Assembly (NCBI GenBank): GCA_045579705.1
Contig: JAZNMP010000034.1
Span: 1-64,000, forward strand
Length of the DNA stretch: 64,000 nt
Direction of reading: 5' to 3'
DNA from: Lachnocurva sp045579705
Lineage (GTDB): Bacteria; Bacillota; Clostridia; Lachnospirales; Lachnospiraceae
Below are positions 17,616 through 25,987 of this stretch, in pieces (the first letter of the stretch is position 1; each line of letters begins with the position of its first letter). The notes under the pieces were generated by a model that had not been told where the DNA came from, ran no database searches, and saw only the letters and a list, made by a program, of their open reading frames with translations. The position numbers and the translations under genes are program-made.

Positions 17616-18320
17616 ATGGCTACACCTCATAATGAAGCTGAGAAGGGCATGATCGCAAAGACAGTACTTATGCCAGGAGATCCACTTAGAGCGAAGTTTA
17701 TCGCAGAGACATATCTCGAGAATCCAGTTTGTTTTAATACTGTTAGAAATATGCTCGGATATACAGGTGCTTATAAAGGAAAGAAAGTATCTGTTATGGG
17801 CGGCGGCATGGGAATGCCTTCTATAGGAATCTATTCCTATGAGCTTTATAATTTTTATGATGTAGATACTATTATCAGAATCGGTTCAGCTGGTGGTTTG
17901 CAGGAAGATGTAAACGTAATGGATATCGTAATCGCTCAGGGCGCTTGCACTGATTCAAATTACGCCTATCAGTTCGAGCTTCCAGGAACATATGCTCCTA
18001 TCGCATCATTCGATGTATTGGAGAGAGCAGTAAAGAATGCTCGTGAGCTTGGCGTAGAACCAAAGGTTGGAAATGTAGTTTCAGCAGATGTCTTCTATAA
18101 TCAGTACACAGATGTAAATAAGAAGTGGGCTGGTATGGGAGCGCTTGCGGTAGAGATGGAAGCTGCTGCTTTATACATGAATGCAGCAAAAGCTGGAAAG
18201 AAAGCACTTGCTATCCTGACTATTTCAGATCATTTATTTAAGGAAGGCGAACTTACTGCAGAGGAACGCCAGAACAACTTCCGTCAGATGATGGAGATTG
18301 CACTTAATACTGCAGAGTAA
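17616..18320 (+). CDS. deoD: Purine-nucleoside phosphorylase, DeoD type
   Basis: A 234-residue protein, the normal length for trimer-of-dimer PNPs. It has the phosphate-site start (KTVLMPGDPLRAKFIAETYLE), MGGGMGMPSIGIYSYEL, TIIRIGSAGG, and the purine/ribose-site motif ALAVEMEAAALYMNA ... TISDHLF with the catalytic Asp. It cleaves purine (deoxy)nucleosides with phosphate to base and ribose-1-phosphate in the cytoplasm. AAGGAGAC lies upstream. It follows the FliD-like gene by 19 bases and may share its promoter, although the functions are unrelated. Confidence 0.96.
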   Translation: MATPHNEAEKGMIAKTVLMPGDPLRAKFIAETYLENPVCFNTVRNMLGYTGAYKGKKVSVMGGGMGMPSIGIYSYELYNFYDVDTIIRIGSAGGLQEDVNVMDIVIAQGACTDSNYAYQFELPGTYAPIASFDVLERAVKNARELGVEPKVGNVVSADVFYNQYTDVNKKWAGMGALAVEMEAAALYMNAAKAGKKALAILTISDHLFKEGELTAEERQNNFRQMMEIALNTAE

Positions 18321-18334
18321 TCATTAAAAAATGA

Positions 18335-18362
18335 TTGACAGACCTATATTCCGTGTGATACT
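18335..18362 (+). promoter_or_regulatory. Candidate promoter for rpmG-secE-nusG, embedded in the deoD terminator
   Basis: TTGACA (18335-18340) with GATACT (18357-18362) at a 16-base spacing. The -35 overlaps the first arm of the deoD terminator stem and the start site would lie inside its loop, so new transcripts carry only the second arm and escape termination. Confidence 0.55.
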
Positions 18363-18396
18363 GTATAACGGCGATGGAATTTTAGGTCTTTTTTTT
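18340..18396 (+). terminator. deoD terminator with a large loop
   Basis: AGACCTA (18340-18346) pairs with TAGGTCT (18383-18389), helped by TTCC/GGAA inside, and is followed by T7. The loop is unusually large and holds a promoter -10 region. Confidence 0.6.
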
Positions 18397-18465
18397 ATGC
18401 CTAAAAATAGGTTTTAGAAAGAGATCTAAAGAGAACAAAATAAGAAACAGTTGGAGGTGGAAGTT

Positions 18466-18615
18466 GTGCGTACAAAGATAACTTTAGAATGTACCGAGTG
18501 CCAGCACCGGAACTACAATCTTACAAAAGAGAAACGCAATCATCCTGAGAGAATGGAAGTTCGTAAGTACTGTCCATTCTGCAGAAAGCACACTTTGCAT
18601 AAGGAAACAAAGTAA
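18466..18615 (+). CDS. rpmG: 50S ribosomal protein L33
   Basis: A 49-residue protein with a GTG start, MRTKITLECTECQHRNY... and ...KYCPFCRKHTLHKETK. The two CxxC pairs make it the zinc-binding (C+) form of L33. TTGGAGGTGG lies in place for the GTG. It precedes secE and nusG, the standard bacterial order. It is a component of the large subunit near the E site. Confidence 0.97.
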   Translation: MRTKITLECTECQHRNYNLTKEKRNHPERMEVRKYCPFCRKHTLHKETK

Positions 18616-18624
18616 AGGAGTGTG

Positions 18625-18831
18625 ATGACAGTGGCAAAAGAAGGTAAGAAGACCATGGCTCAGAAGATCGATGGACTTAAGAGCGAATTCAAGAAGATCG
18701 CTTTCTTGGATAAGGAGACGGTTAGAAAGCAGACAACAGCTGTTGTTATTGCTTCTATCGTACTTGCAGTTATAATCGCTGTAATTGATATGATCTTTAA
18801 ACATGGCGTGGATATTCTGGTAAATCTGTAA
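18625..18831 (+). CDS. secE: Preprotein translocase subunit SecE
   Basis: A short single-span SecE of the Firmicute type: a cytoplasmic amphipathic stretch (KIDGLKSEFKKIAFLDKETVRKQT, containing the conserved KIxFPxK-like turn) followed by one membrane helix (AVVIASIVLAVIIAVIDMIF). It clamps SecY in the translocon. The start is uncertain: GTG 18622, ATG 18625 and GTG 18631 all follow AAGGAG at 18615-18620. I chose the ATG, but MAKEGKK from 18631 is also plausible. It is followed by nusG. Confidence 0.93.
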   Translation: MTVAKEGKKTMAQKIDGLKSEFKKIAFLDKETVRKQTTAVVIASIVLAVIIAVIDMIFKHGVDILVNL

Positions 18832-18846
18832 CGGAGGCTTTTTTCT

Positions 18847-19368
18847 ATGGCAGAAGCAAAATGGTATGTTGTTCATACATATTCTGGATACGAGAATAAG
18901 GTAAAGACGAACATCGAGAAGACAATTGAAAATAGACACTTGGAGGATCAGATTCTCGAAGTTAGAGTTCCTATGATCGACGTAATGGAGATGAAAAATG
19001 GAGCTAGAAAACAGGTTTCTCACAAGATGTTCCCTGGCTACGTTCTCATCAATATGGTGATGAACGATGATACTTGGTATGTCGTTAGAAACACCAGAGG
19101 CGTCACAGGGTTCGTTGGTCCGGGAAGTAAACCCGTACCTCTTACCGAGGCAGAAATGAGACCTCTTGGAATCCATAAGGAAGAAACTATAGAGGTTGAT
19201 TTCACTGTTGGCGATTTGGTATCGGTTATCGGTGGTGTTTGGAAAGATACTACTGGTGTAATCCAGGAAATGAATCCTGGTAAGCAGACCGTTACTATTA
19301 ATGTCGAATTGTTCGGCAGAGAAACACCCGTTGAAATCTCTTATGCGGATGTTCGTAAGGAAGATTAA
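18847..19368 (+). CDS. nusG: Transcription termination/antitermination protein NusG
   Basis: A 173-residue protein with the NGN domain (AKWYVVHTYSGYENKVKTNIEKTI ... KMFPGYVLINMVMNDDTWYVVRNTRGVTGFVG) and a C-terminal KOW domain (FTVGDLVSVIGGVWKDTTGVIQEMNPGKQTVTINVELFGRETPVEISYADV). It binds RNA polymerase across the cleft and the KOW domain contacts S10 or Rho. Its position between secE and rplK is universal in this group. Confidence 0.98.
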   Translation: MAEAKWYVVHTYSGYENKVKTNIEKTIENRHLEDQILEVRVPMIDVMEMKNGARKQVSHKMFPGYVLINMVMNDDTWYVVRNTRGVTGFVGPGSKPVPLTEAEMRPLGIHKEETIEVDFTVGDLVSVIGGVWKDTTGVIQEMNPGKQTVTINVELFGRETPVEISYADVRKED

Positions 19369-19383
19369 TTAGGAGGAAATATA

Positions 19384-19809
19384 ATGGCAAAGAAGATTGA
19401 AGGCTATATTAAGCTTCAGATTCAGGCTGGAAAAGCAACACCAGCACCGCCTGTAGGACCTGCACTTGGCCAGCATGGCGTAAACATCGTTGAATTCACA
19501 AAGCAGTTCAACGCTAAAACTGCACAGATGGGAGATACTATTGTTCCTGTAGTTATTACAGTATATCAGGACAGAAGCTTCAGCTTCGTAACAAAGACTC
19601 CTCCTGCAGCAGTACTCATCAAGAAGGCAGCCGGCCTTCAGAAGGGTTCAGGAGAACCAAACAAGAATAAAGTAGGTAAGATCACAAAGGCTCAGATCCA
19701 GGAGATCGCTGAGACAAAGATGCCAGACCTTAACGCTGCATCAATCGAATCAGCTATGAGCATGATCGCCGGACCAGCTCGTTCAATGGGCGTAGAAGTA
19801 GTAGACTAA
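19384..19809 (+). CDS. rplK: 50S ribosomal protein L11
   Basis: A 141-residue protein, the standard length, with GYIKLQIQAGKATPAPPVGPALGQHGVNIVEF at the start and TKAQIQEIAETKMPDLNAASIESAMSMIAGPARSMGVEV at the end. It forms the GTPase-associated centre with L10 and 23S rRNA. AGGAGGAAAT lies upstream; rplA follows. Confidence 0.98.
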   Translation: MAKKIEGYIKLQIQAGKATPAPPVGPALGQHGVNIVEFTKQFNAKTAQMGDTIVPVVITVYQDRSFSFVTKTPPAAVLIKKAAGLQKGSGEPNKNKVGKITKAQIQEIAETKMPDLNAASIESAMSMIAGPARSMGVEVVD

Positions 19810-19895
19810 TAATCCATCGCAGGATAACGTTAACTATAGAAATTTAGAAGGTGGGAGGGATTGCTAATATCCCGATGAACCACAGGAGGAAAAGT

Positions 19896-20597
19896 ATGAA
19901 ACACGGAAAGAAATATCTTGACGCTGTAAAAACATATGACAGATCAAACTTTTTTGACGCTTCTGAAGCTATTGCACTTGTAAAGAAGAACGCAACAGCA
20001 AAATTCGATGAGACTATCGAAGTTCACATCCGTACAGGTTGTGACGGACGTCATGCTGATCAGCAGATCAGAGGAGCAGTTGTTCTCCCTAACGGAACTG
20101 GTAAAGAAGTTCGTGTACTCGTATTCGCTAAGGGTGCTAAGGCTGATGAAGCTAAGGCTGCTGGCGCTGATTATGTTGGAGCAGAAGACCTCATGGAGAA
20201 GATCCAGGGTGGTTGGTTTGATTTCGACGTTGTAGTTGCTACACCAGATATGATGGGTATCGTAGGACGTATCGGTCGTGTACTTGGACCTAAGGGACTT
20301 ATGCCTAACCCTAAGTCAGGAACTGTAACTATGGATGTTACAAGTGCTGTTAAGGAAATTAAGGCTGGTAAGGTTGAGTACAGACTTGACAAGGCAAACA
20401 TCGTACATGTTGCTATCGGAAAAGCTTCCTTCACAGAAGAGCAGTTATCCGCCAACTTCCAGACTTTGATGAACGTCATCATTAAGGCTCGTCCAAGCTC
20501 AGTAAAGGGACAGTACCTTAAGAGTGTTACTCTTACTTCTACAATGGGTCCTGGTGTTAAACTTAACCCACAGAAGCTTACAAACGAGAACGCTTAA
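19896..20597 (+). CDS. rplA: 50S ribosomal protein L1
   Basis: A 233-residue protein starting MKHGKKYLDAVKTYDRSNFF with L1 landmarks RTGCDGRHADQQIRGAVVLPNGTGK and GRVLGPKGLMPNPKSGTVT. The ATG at 19896 is chosen over an upstream in-frame start at 19851 because CAGGAGG is in place and L1 proteins begin here. It is the L1-stalk protein and, in other bacteria, a repressor of its own operon. A sequence resembling a regulatory leader was not resolved in the 86 bases before it. Confidence 0.97.
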   Translation: MKHGKKYLDAVKTYDRSNFFDASEAIALVKKNATAKFDETIEVHIRTGCDGRHADQQIRGAVVLPNGTGKEVRVLVFAKGAKADEAKAAGADYVGAEDLMEKIQGGWFDFDVVVATPDMMGIVGRIGRVLGPKGLMPNPKSGTVTMDVTSAVKEIKAGKVEYRLDKANIVHVAIGKASFTEEQLSANFQTLMNVIIKARPSSVKGQYLKSVTLTSTMGPGVKLNPQKLTNENA

Positions 20598-20624
20598 TTT
20601 AAGCTATTAAATTCAAGCATTTTG

Positions 20625-20653
20625 TTGACAGTTCAATAAAAATGTGATATATT
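20625..20653 (+). promoter_or_regulatory. Sigma-A promoter for rplJ-rplL
   Basis: TTGACA (20625-20630), a 17-base spacer and TATATT (20648-20653), directly upstream of the L10 leader. Confidence 0.85.
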
Positions 20654-20660
20654 ACTCGAG

Positions 20661-20713
20661 ATTTACCGAAGACAGTAGGTGTCGTAAGACATAACGCATG
20701 CTACCTACCGAGG
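20661..20713 (+). promoter_or_regulatory. Ribosomal protein L10 leader
   Basis: The conserved L10-leader boxes are visible: CCGAAGACAGTAGGTG (near 20666-20681) and ACCTACCGAGG (20703-20713) pair around a variable arm. The L10(L12)4 complex binds this element and shuts down its own operon. The transcription start implied by the upstream promoter places the leader at the mRNA 5' end. Confidence 0.85.
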
Positions 20714-20733
20714 CAATACGAATGATAATTGTA

Positions 20734-20767
20734 TTCCTCTCTGCCTTTCGGTAGAGAGGAATTTTTT
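20734..20767 (+). terminator. Attenuator terminator of the L10 leader
   Basis: A 12-bp stem (TTCCTCTCTGCC/GGTAGAGAGGAA, one G-T pair) with loop TTTC and T6, located between the L10 leader and the rplJ ribosome site. This arrangement is the known Firmicute L10 attenuation design. Confidence 0.85.
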
Positions 20768-20795
20768 ATTAATAAAATAAGGAGGTAATCACAAA

Positions 20796-21347
20796 GTGGC
20801 AAAAGTTGAATTAAAGCAGCCTATCGTTCAGGAAATCGCTGAAAACATCAAAGATGCCCAGTCAGTAGTAGTTGTTAGCTACTCAGGACTTACAGTAGAT
20901 CAGGATACAAAGCTTCGTAAAGAATTAAGAGAAGCTGGTGTAGTATACAAGGTTTACAAGAACACGATGATGAACTTTGCGTTCAAGGGTACTGATTGCG
21001 AAGGCCTTTCTGACGTACTCGAAGGTGCAAACGCTATCGCTATTTCAAAAGAGGATGCAACTGCACCAGCAAGAATTCTTGCTAAATTCATGAAGGATGC
21101 ACCTTGTCTTGAAATGAAGAAGGGTGTTGTAGAAGGAAAGATCGTTGATGCTAAGGAACTTGATGCTATTTCTAAGATCCCATCAAGAGACGAACTTCTT
21201 TCAAAACTTCTTGGATCACTTCAGTCACCTATTACAAACTTCGCTCGTGTTCTTAACCAGATCGCAGAGCAGGGTGGCGCAGCTACTACAGAAGCAGCAC
21301 CTGCTGAAGAGGCAGCTCCTGCAGAAGAAGCAGCAACAGAAGAGTAA
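20796..21347 (+). CDS. rplJ: 50S ribosomal protein L10
   Basis: A 183-residue protein with a GTG start preceded by AAGGAGG. L10 landmarks are SVVVVSYSGLTVDQDTKLRKELREAGVVYKVYKNTMM and the L12-binding C-terminal helix. The tail is an Ala/Glu-rich repeat (EAAPAEEAAPAEEAATEE). It anchors L7/L12 dimers to the ribosome stalk and acts as the ligand of the leader above. Confidence 0.97.
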   Translation: MAKVELKQPIVQEIAENIKDAQSVVVVSYSGLTVDQDTKLRKELREAGVVYKVYKNTMMNFAFKGTDCEGLSDVLEGANAIAISKEDATAPARILAKFMKDAPCLEMKKGVVEGKIVDAKELDAISKIPSRDELLSKLLGSLQSPITNFARVLNQIAEQGGAATTEAAPAEEAAPAEEAATEE

Positions 21348-21429
21348 TTATTACTCAATCAATTTTAAAATTTTAGAAGCAGACTATCTGCAATTTATTT
21401 AAATTTTTTATTAATGGAGGAAATTAATC

Positions 21430-21804
21430 ATGGCAAAGATGACTACAGAAGAATTTATCAGTGCTATCAAAGAGCTTTCAGTTACAGAGCTTAACGATCT
21501 CGTTAAGGCTTGCGAAGAGGAATTCGGCGTTTCAGCTGCAGCAGGTGTTGTTGTAGCAGCAGCAGGTGCTGGCGCAGCAGCTGGTGAAGAGAAAGACGAG
21601 TTCGACGTAGAGCTTACAGAAGTTGGAGCAAACAAGGTTAAGGTTATCAAGGTTGTACGTGAAGCTACAGGTCTTGGACTTAAAGAAGCTAAGGAAGTTG
21701 TTGACGGTGCTCCTAAGGTTGTTAAGGAAGGCGCTGACAAGGCAACTGCTGAAGATATCAAGGCTAAGCTTGAAGAAGTTGGAGCTAAGGTTACTCTTAA
21801 ATAA
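21430..21804 (+). CDS. rplL: 50S ribosomal protein L7/L12
   Basis: A 124-residue protein with the N-terminal dimer domain (TEEFISAIKELSVTELNDLVKACEEEFG), an Ala-rich hinge, and the C-terminal domain (KVKVIKVVREATGLGLKEAKEVVDGAPKVVKEGADKATAEDIKAKLEEVGAKVTLK). This domain recruits translation factors. ATGGAGG precedes the ATG. A strong terminator follows. Confidence 0.98.
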   Translation: MAKMTTEEFISAIKELSVTELNDLVKACEEEFGVSAAAGVVVAAAGAGAAAGEEKDEFDVELTEVGANKVKVIKVVREATGLGLKEAKEVVDGAPKVVKEGADKATAEDIKAKLEEVGAKVTLK

Positions 21805-21844
21805 TTCAAACCTTAGATTTGATTTTATAAGTTTTAACTTTATG

Positions 21845-21884
21845 AAGAACGGTGTGGCGATATCGCTTACACCGTTCTTTTTTT
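21845..21884 (+). terminator. Intrinsic terminator after rplL
   Basis: AAGAACGGTGT pairs with ACACCGTTCTT around a loop that itself contains a GCGATATCGC palindrome, followed by T7. Confidence 0.92.
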
Positions 21885-21946
21885 ACGCTTTTATAGGCAA
21901 ACTTTCGTAGTTGTTAAAAATTTTTTTACAAAAATGAAAATTCCCA

Positions 21947-21976
21947 TTGACTTACACTTGACATTTCGGATATACT
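21947..21976 (+). promoter_or_regulatory. Sigma-A promoter for rpoB-rpoC
   Basis: TTGACT (21947-21952), an 18-base spacer and TATACT (21971-21976). A second TTGACA at 21958 overlaps the spacer. About 100 bases of leader lie before rpoB. Confidence 0.65.
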
Positions 21977-22081
21977 ATACGTTGCTTTATTGTCGATAGG
22001 TCTGCAATTTTGTAGATAGTTATCGATGATAAGCTGAAATAAAGCTGTAACTGTAGGTTGTTTACGAGAGGTGGAACGTAA

Positions 22082-25000
22082 ATGGATGAACATATTATGC
22101 GTCCCGTGAAATCAGGAAAGGGCATGCGAATGAGTTTCGCACGTCATGATGAAGTTCTTGAGATGCCTAACTTTATCGAGGTCCAGAAAGAATCTTATGA
22201 CTGGTTCCTTAAGGAAGGCTTAAAGGAAGCTTTTGACGACATTAACCCTATTACTGATCATAGCGGACATCTTAGTCTTGAATTTACTGACTTTAAACTT
22301 TGCACTGATGAAATCAAATACACTATTCCAGAGTGCAAGGCATGTGATGCCACCTATGCCGCACCTTTGAAGGTAAAGGTAAGACTTTATAACAGAGATA
22401 CAGATGAGATTAATGAGCAGGAAATCTTCATGGGAGATCTTCCTATCATGACAGAGACTGGTACATTCGTTATCAATGGTGCTGAACGAGTTATCGTCAG
22501 CCAGCTGGTCCGCTCACCTGGTATTTATTATGGAATCGACCATGACAAGATCGGCAAGGAGCTTTTCTCATGTACAGTAATCCCAAATAGAGGAGCATGG
22601 CTTGAGTATGAGACTGACTCAAACGATGTATTCTATGTAAAGGTTGACCGTACTAGAAAATCACCAATTACTGTATTCTTACGTGCGATGGGACTTGGTA
22701 CAAACCAGGAAATCATCGATGTATTTGGTGAAGAACCTAAACTTCTTGCATCATTTGCTAAAGATCCGACTATCACAGAGAAGAGCCCAAATGGTTCTTA
22801 CGAGGGTGGTCTTCTTGAGCTATACAGAAAAATCAGACCTGGCGAGCCTCTTAACGTTGATAGTGCAGAGTCACTTATCAATGCTATGCTCTTCGACCCT
22901 AGAAGATATGATCTCTCAAAGGTTGGTAGATACAAATTTAATAAGAAACTCTCATTCTGGAGCAGACTTGCAGGTCAGAGACTTGCAGAAGATGTTGTTA
23001 ACCCAGAAACAGGAGAAATTCTCGCTGAGGCAGGTACAACTCTTACTAGAGAAAGCGCAACTGAAATCCAGGATGCGGCTGTACCTTTTGTTTGGGTACA
23101 GACAGAAGAGAGAAATGTAAAAGTTCTTTCTAATATGATGGTTACATTGTCTAAGTATGTAGACTGTGACTACAAAGAAATCGGACTTAATGAACCTCTC
23201 GTTTATTATCCAGCTCTTAAGGAAATTCTCGACAGAGACCTTGAGAGAGAAGATTTATTATATGAATTAGAGCGTAACGCTCATGAGCTTTCACCAAAGC
23301 ACATCACAAAGGAAGATATCTTTGCAACTGTAAACTATCTCCTTCATTTAGAGTGGGGCGTTGGTAATAAAGATGATATCGATCACCTTGGAAACCGTCG
23401 TATCCGTGCTGTAGGAGAACTTCTCCAGAACCAGTATAGAATCGGTCTTTCTAGAATGGAAAGAGTTGTTCGTGAAAGAATGACAACTCAGGATATTGAA
23501 GGTGTAGCAAACGCTACAAAGAACCTGATCAATATCAAGCCTGTAACTGCTGCTGTTAAAGAATTCTTCGGTTCTTCACAGCTTTCACAGTTTATGGATC
23601 AGAACAACCCTCTTGGTGAGCTTACACATAAGAGACGTCTTTCAGCACTTGGACCTGGTGGTCTTTCAAGAGACCGTGCCGGATTCGAAGTTCGAGACGT
23701 TCACTATACACATTATGGACGTATGTGTCCTATCGAGTCTCCTGAAGGACCTAACATCGGTCTGATCAACTCACTTGCTTCTTACGCTAGAATCAATGAG
23801 TACGGATTTATCGAGGCTCCATATCGTGTAATCGATAGATCAGATCCTCAGAACCCACGTGTAACTGATGAAACAGTTTACATGACAGCGGATGAAGAGG
23901 ATGATTTCCATGTAGCAGAAGCTTCAGCGAAGCTCGATGAGAATGGATACTTTGTAAATGACTCAGTAGCTGGTCGTTTCAGAGAAGAGACATCTTCATA
24001 TGACAAGACTATGTTTGAGTACATGGATGTATCTCCACGTATGGTATTCTCAGTTGCTACTGCCCTTATCCCATTCCTTCAGAACGACGATGCTACTCGT
24101 GCGCTGATGGGATCAAACATGCAGCGTCAGGCTGTACCTCTTCTTTCTACTGAACCACCAGTAATCGGAACAGGTATGGAACCAAAGACTGCTGTAGACT
24201 CAGGTGTAACAGTTGTCGCTAAGAGAGCTGGTATCGTTGAAAGAGCTGAGTCAAACTTCATCGTTGTAAAGACAGATGACGGTGAGAAGGATGAATACGT
24301 ACTTCAGAAGTTCGTTCGTTCTAACCAGTCAAACTGCTATAACCAGAAACCTATCGTATTCAAGGGTGATCATGTAGAGGCTGGCGAAGTTATCGCTGAT
24401 GGTCCTTCTACATCAGGCGGTGAGCTTGCCCTTGGTAAGAACCCACTTATCGGATTCATGGAGTGGGAAGGTTATAACTACGAGGATGCCGTTCTCCTTT
24501 CAGAGAGACTAGTAAGAGATGATGTTTATACATCTATCCATATGGAAGAGTTTGAGGTAGACGCTCGTGATACAAAACTTGGACCTGAAGAAATCACTAG
24601 AGATGTACCTGGTGTTGGTCCAGAAGCACTTAAGAATCTCGATGAGAGCGGTGTAATCCGTATCGGTGCTGAAGTTCGTGCCGGTGATATCCTCGTTGGT
24701 AAAGTAACTCCTAAGGGAGAGACAGAGCTTACACCAGAAGAAAGACTTCTTCGTGCTATTTTCGGTGAGAAGGCTAGAGAGGTTAGAGATACTTCTCTTA
24801 AGGTTCCTCATGGTGAATATGGTATCGTTGTAGATGCAAAGGTATTCACAAGAGAGAACGGTGATGAGCTTCCACCAGGAGTTAACAAATCAGTTCGTAT
24901 TTACATCGCACAGAGAAGAAAAATCTCTGTAGGTGATAAGATGGCTGGTCGTCATGGTAACAAGGGTGTCGTTTCTAGAGTACTCCCTGTAGAAGACATG

Positions 25001-25969
25001 CCATTCCTTCCAAACGGAAGACCACTTGATATCTGCTTGAACCCTCTAGGTGTACCTTCTCGAATGAACATCGGACAGGTCCTTGAGATTCACTTCTCAC
25101 TTGCAGCTAGAGTTCTCGGATTCAATATCGAAACACCTATCTTTGATGGTGCGAACGAAGATGATATCGGAAACCTTCTCGAGATGGCAAACGATTACGT
25201 AAACACATCATGGGAAGATTTCGAGGCTAAATATAAAGATGCTGTCCGTCCAGAAGTACTTCAGTACCTCTATGACAATAGAGATCATAGAAAGCTTTGG
25301 GCTGGTGTAGAAATCGGTCGTGACGGTAAGGTTCAGCTTCGTGATGGACGTACTGGTGAAAAGTTCTTCAACAGATCAACTATCGGACACATGCATTATT
25401 TGAAACTTCATCACCTTGTTGATGATAAGATCCATGCTCGTTCAACTGGTCCTTACTCACTCGTAACTCAGCAGCCACTTGGTGGTAAAGCTCAGTTCGG
25501 TGGACAGCGATTCGGAGAAATGGAAGTTTGGGCTCTTGAGGCTTATGGTGCTGCTTACACACTTCAGGAAATCCTTACTGTTAAGTCTGATGACGTAGTA
25601 GGACGTGTTAAGACATACGAAGCTATCATCAAGGGCGAGAATATCCCTAAGGCAGGAATCCCTGAGTCATTCAAGGTTCTCCTTAAGGAACTTCAGGCAC
25701 TTGCTCTCGACATCACACTTCTCGATGATGACGGAAACGAAGTAAGACTGAAGGATACATCTGAGTACGACAAGACAGATATCAATGCTGTACTTAGAGA
25801 TGAGAAGAATTACGCTTTTGAAAGTGATGAATCTTTCGCAAACGCTGGATTCACACAGAAAGAGTTTGATTCAGAAACTGGTGAACTGGTAGATGCTGAG
25901 CCAGATATCGCTGATATAGATGGCGATGACTTTGCATACCAGGGCGCAGATGACATGGACGAGGAGTAA
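22082..25969 (+). CDS. rpoB: DNA-directed RNA polymerase subunit beta
   Basis: A 1295-residue protein, normal for Clostridia. It shows EVQKESYDWFLKEGLKEAF at the start, the rifampicin region (GSSQLSQFMDQNNPLGELTHKRRLSALGPGGLSRDRAGFEVRDVHYTHYGRMCPIESPEGPNIGLI), GDKMAGRHGNKGVVS, and QPLGGKAQFGGQRFGEMEVWALEA near the end. The rifampicin-site residues appear to be the sensitive type (Q, D, H, S present). The C-terminus is acidic. GAGAGGTGG lies upstream of the ATG. It is followed by rpoC after 18 bases. Confidence 0.99.
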   Translation: MDEHIMRPVKSGKGMRMSFARHDEVLEMPNFIEVQKESYDWFLKEGLKEAFDDINPITDHSGHLSLEFTDFKLCTDEIKYTIPECKACDATYAAPLKVKVRLYNRDTDEINEQEIFMGDLPIMTETGTFVINGAERVIVSQLVRSPGIYYGIDHDKIGKELFSCTVIPNRGAWLEYETDSNDVFYVKVDRTRKSPITVFLRAMGLGTNQEIIDVFGEEPKLLASFAKDPTITEKSPNGSYEGGLLELYRKIRPGEPLNVDSAESLINAMLFDPRRYDLSKVGRYKFNKKLSFWSRLAGQRLAEDVVNPETGEILAEAGTTLTRESATEIQDAAVPFVWVQTEERNVKVLSNMMVTLSKYVDCDYKEIGLNEPLVYYPALKEILDRDLEREDLLYELERNAHELSPKHITKEDIFATVNYLLHLEWGVGNKDDIDHLGNRRIRAVGELLQNQYRIGLSRMERVVRERMTTQDIEGVANATKNLINIKPVTAAVKEFFGSSQLSQFMDQNNPLGELTHKRRLSALGPGGLSRDRAGFEVRDVHYTHYGRMCPIESPEGPNIGLINSLASYARINEYGFIEAPYRVIDRSDPQNPRVTDETVYMTADEEDDFHVAEASAKLDENGYFVNDSVAGRFREETSSYDKTMFEYMDVSPRMVFSVATALIPFLQNDDATRALMGSNMQRQAVPLLSTEPPVIGTGMEPKTAVDSGVTVVAKRAGIVERAESNFIVVKTDDGEKDEYVLQKFVRSNQSNCYNQKPIVFKGDHVEAGEVIADGPSTSGGELALGKNPLIGFMEWEGYNYEDAVLLSERLVRDDVYTSIHMEEFEVDARDTKLGPEEITRDVPGVGPEALKNLDESGVIRIGAEVRAGDILVGKVTPKGETELTPEERLLRAIFGEKAREVRDTSLKVPHGEYGIVVDAKVFTRENGDELPPGVNKSVRIYIAQRRKISVGDKMAGRHGNKGVVSRVLPVEDMPFLPNGRPLDICLNPLGVPSRMNIGQVLEIHFSLAARVLGFNIETPIFDGANEDDIGNLLEMANDYVNTSWEDFEAKYKDAVRPEVLQYLYDNRDHRKLWAGVEIGRDGKVQLRDGRTGEKFFNRSTIGHMHYLKLHHLVDDKIHARSTGPYSLVTQQPLGGKAQFGGQRFGEMEVWALEAYGAAYTLQEILTVKSDDVVGRVKTYEAIIKGENIPKAGIPESFKVLLKELQALALDITLLDDDGNEVRLKDTSEYDKTDINAVLRDEKNYAFESDESFANAGFTQKEFDSETGELVDAEPDIADIDGDDFAYQGADDMDEE

Positions 25970-25987
25970 CAGAAGGGAGTTCTATCA

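Noticed and set aside
18484..19176. A 230-codon minus-strand frame
   Set aside because: It lies wholly opposite rpmG, secE and nusG, has low-complexity Cys/His-rich composition, and no ribosome site; it is a shadow of real genes.
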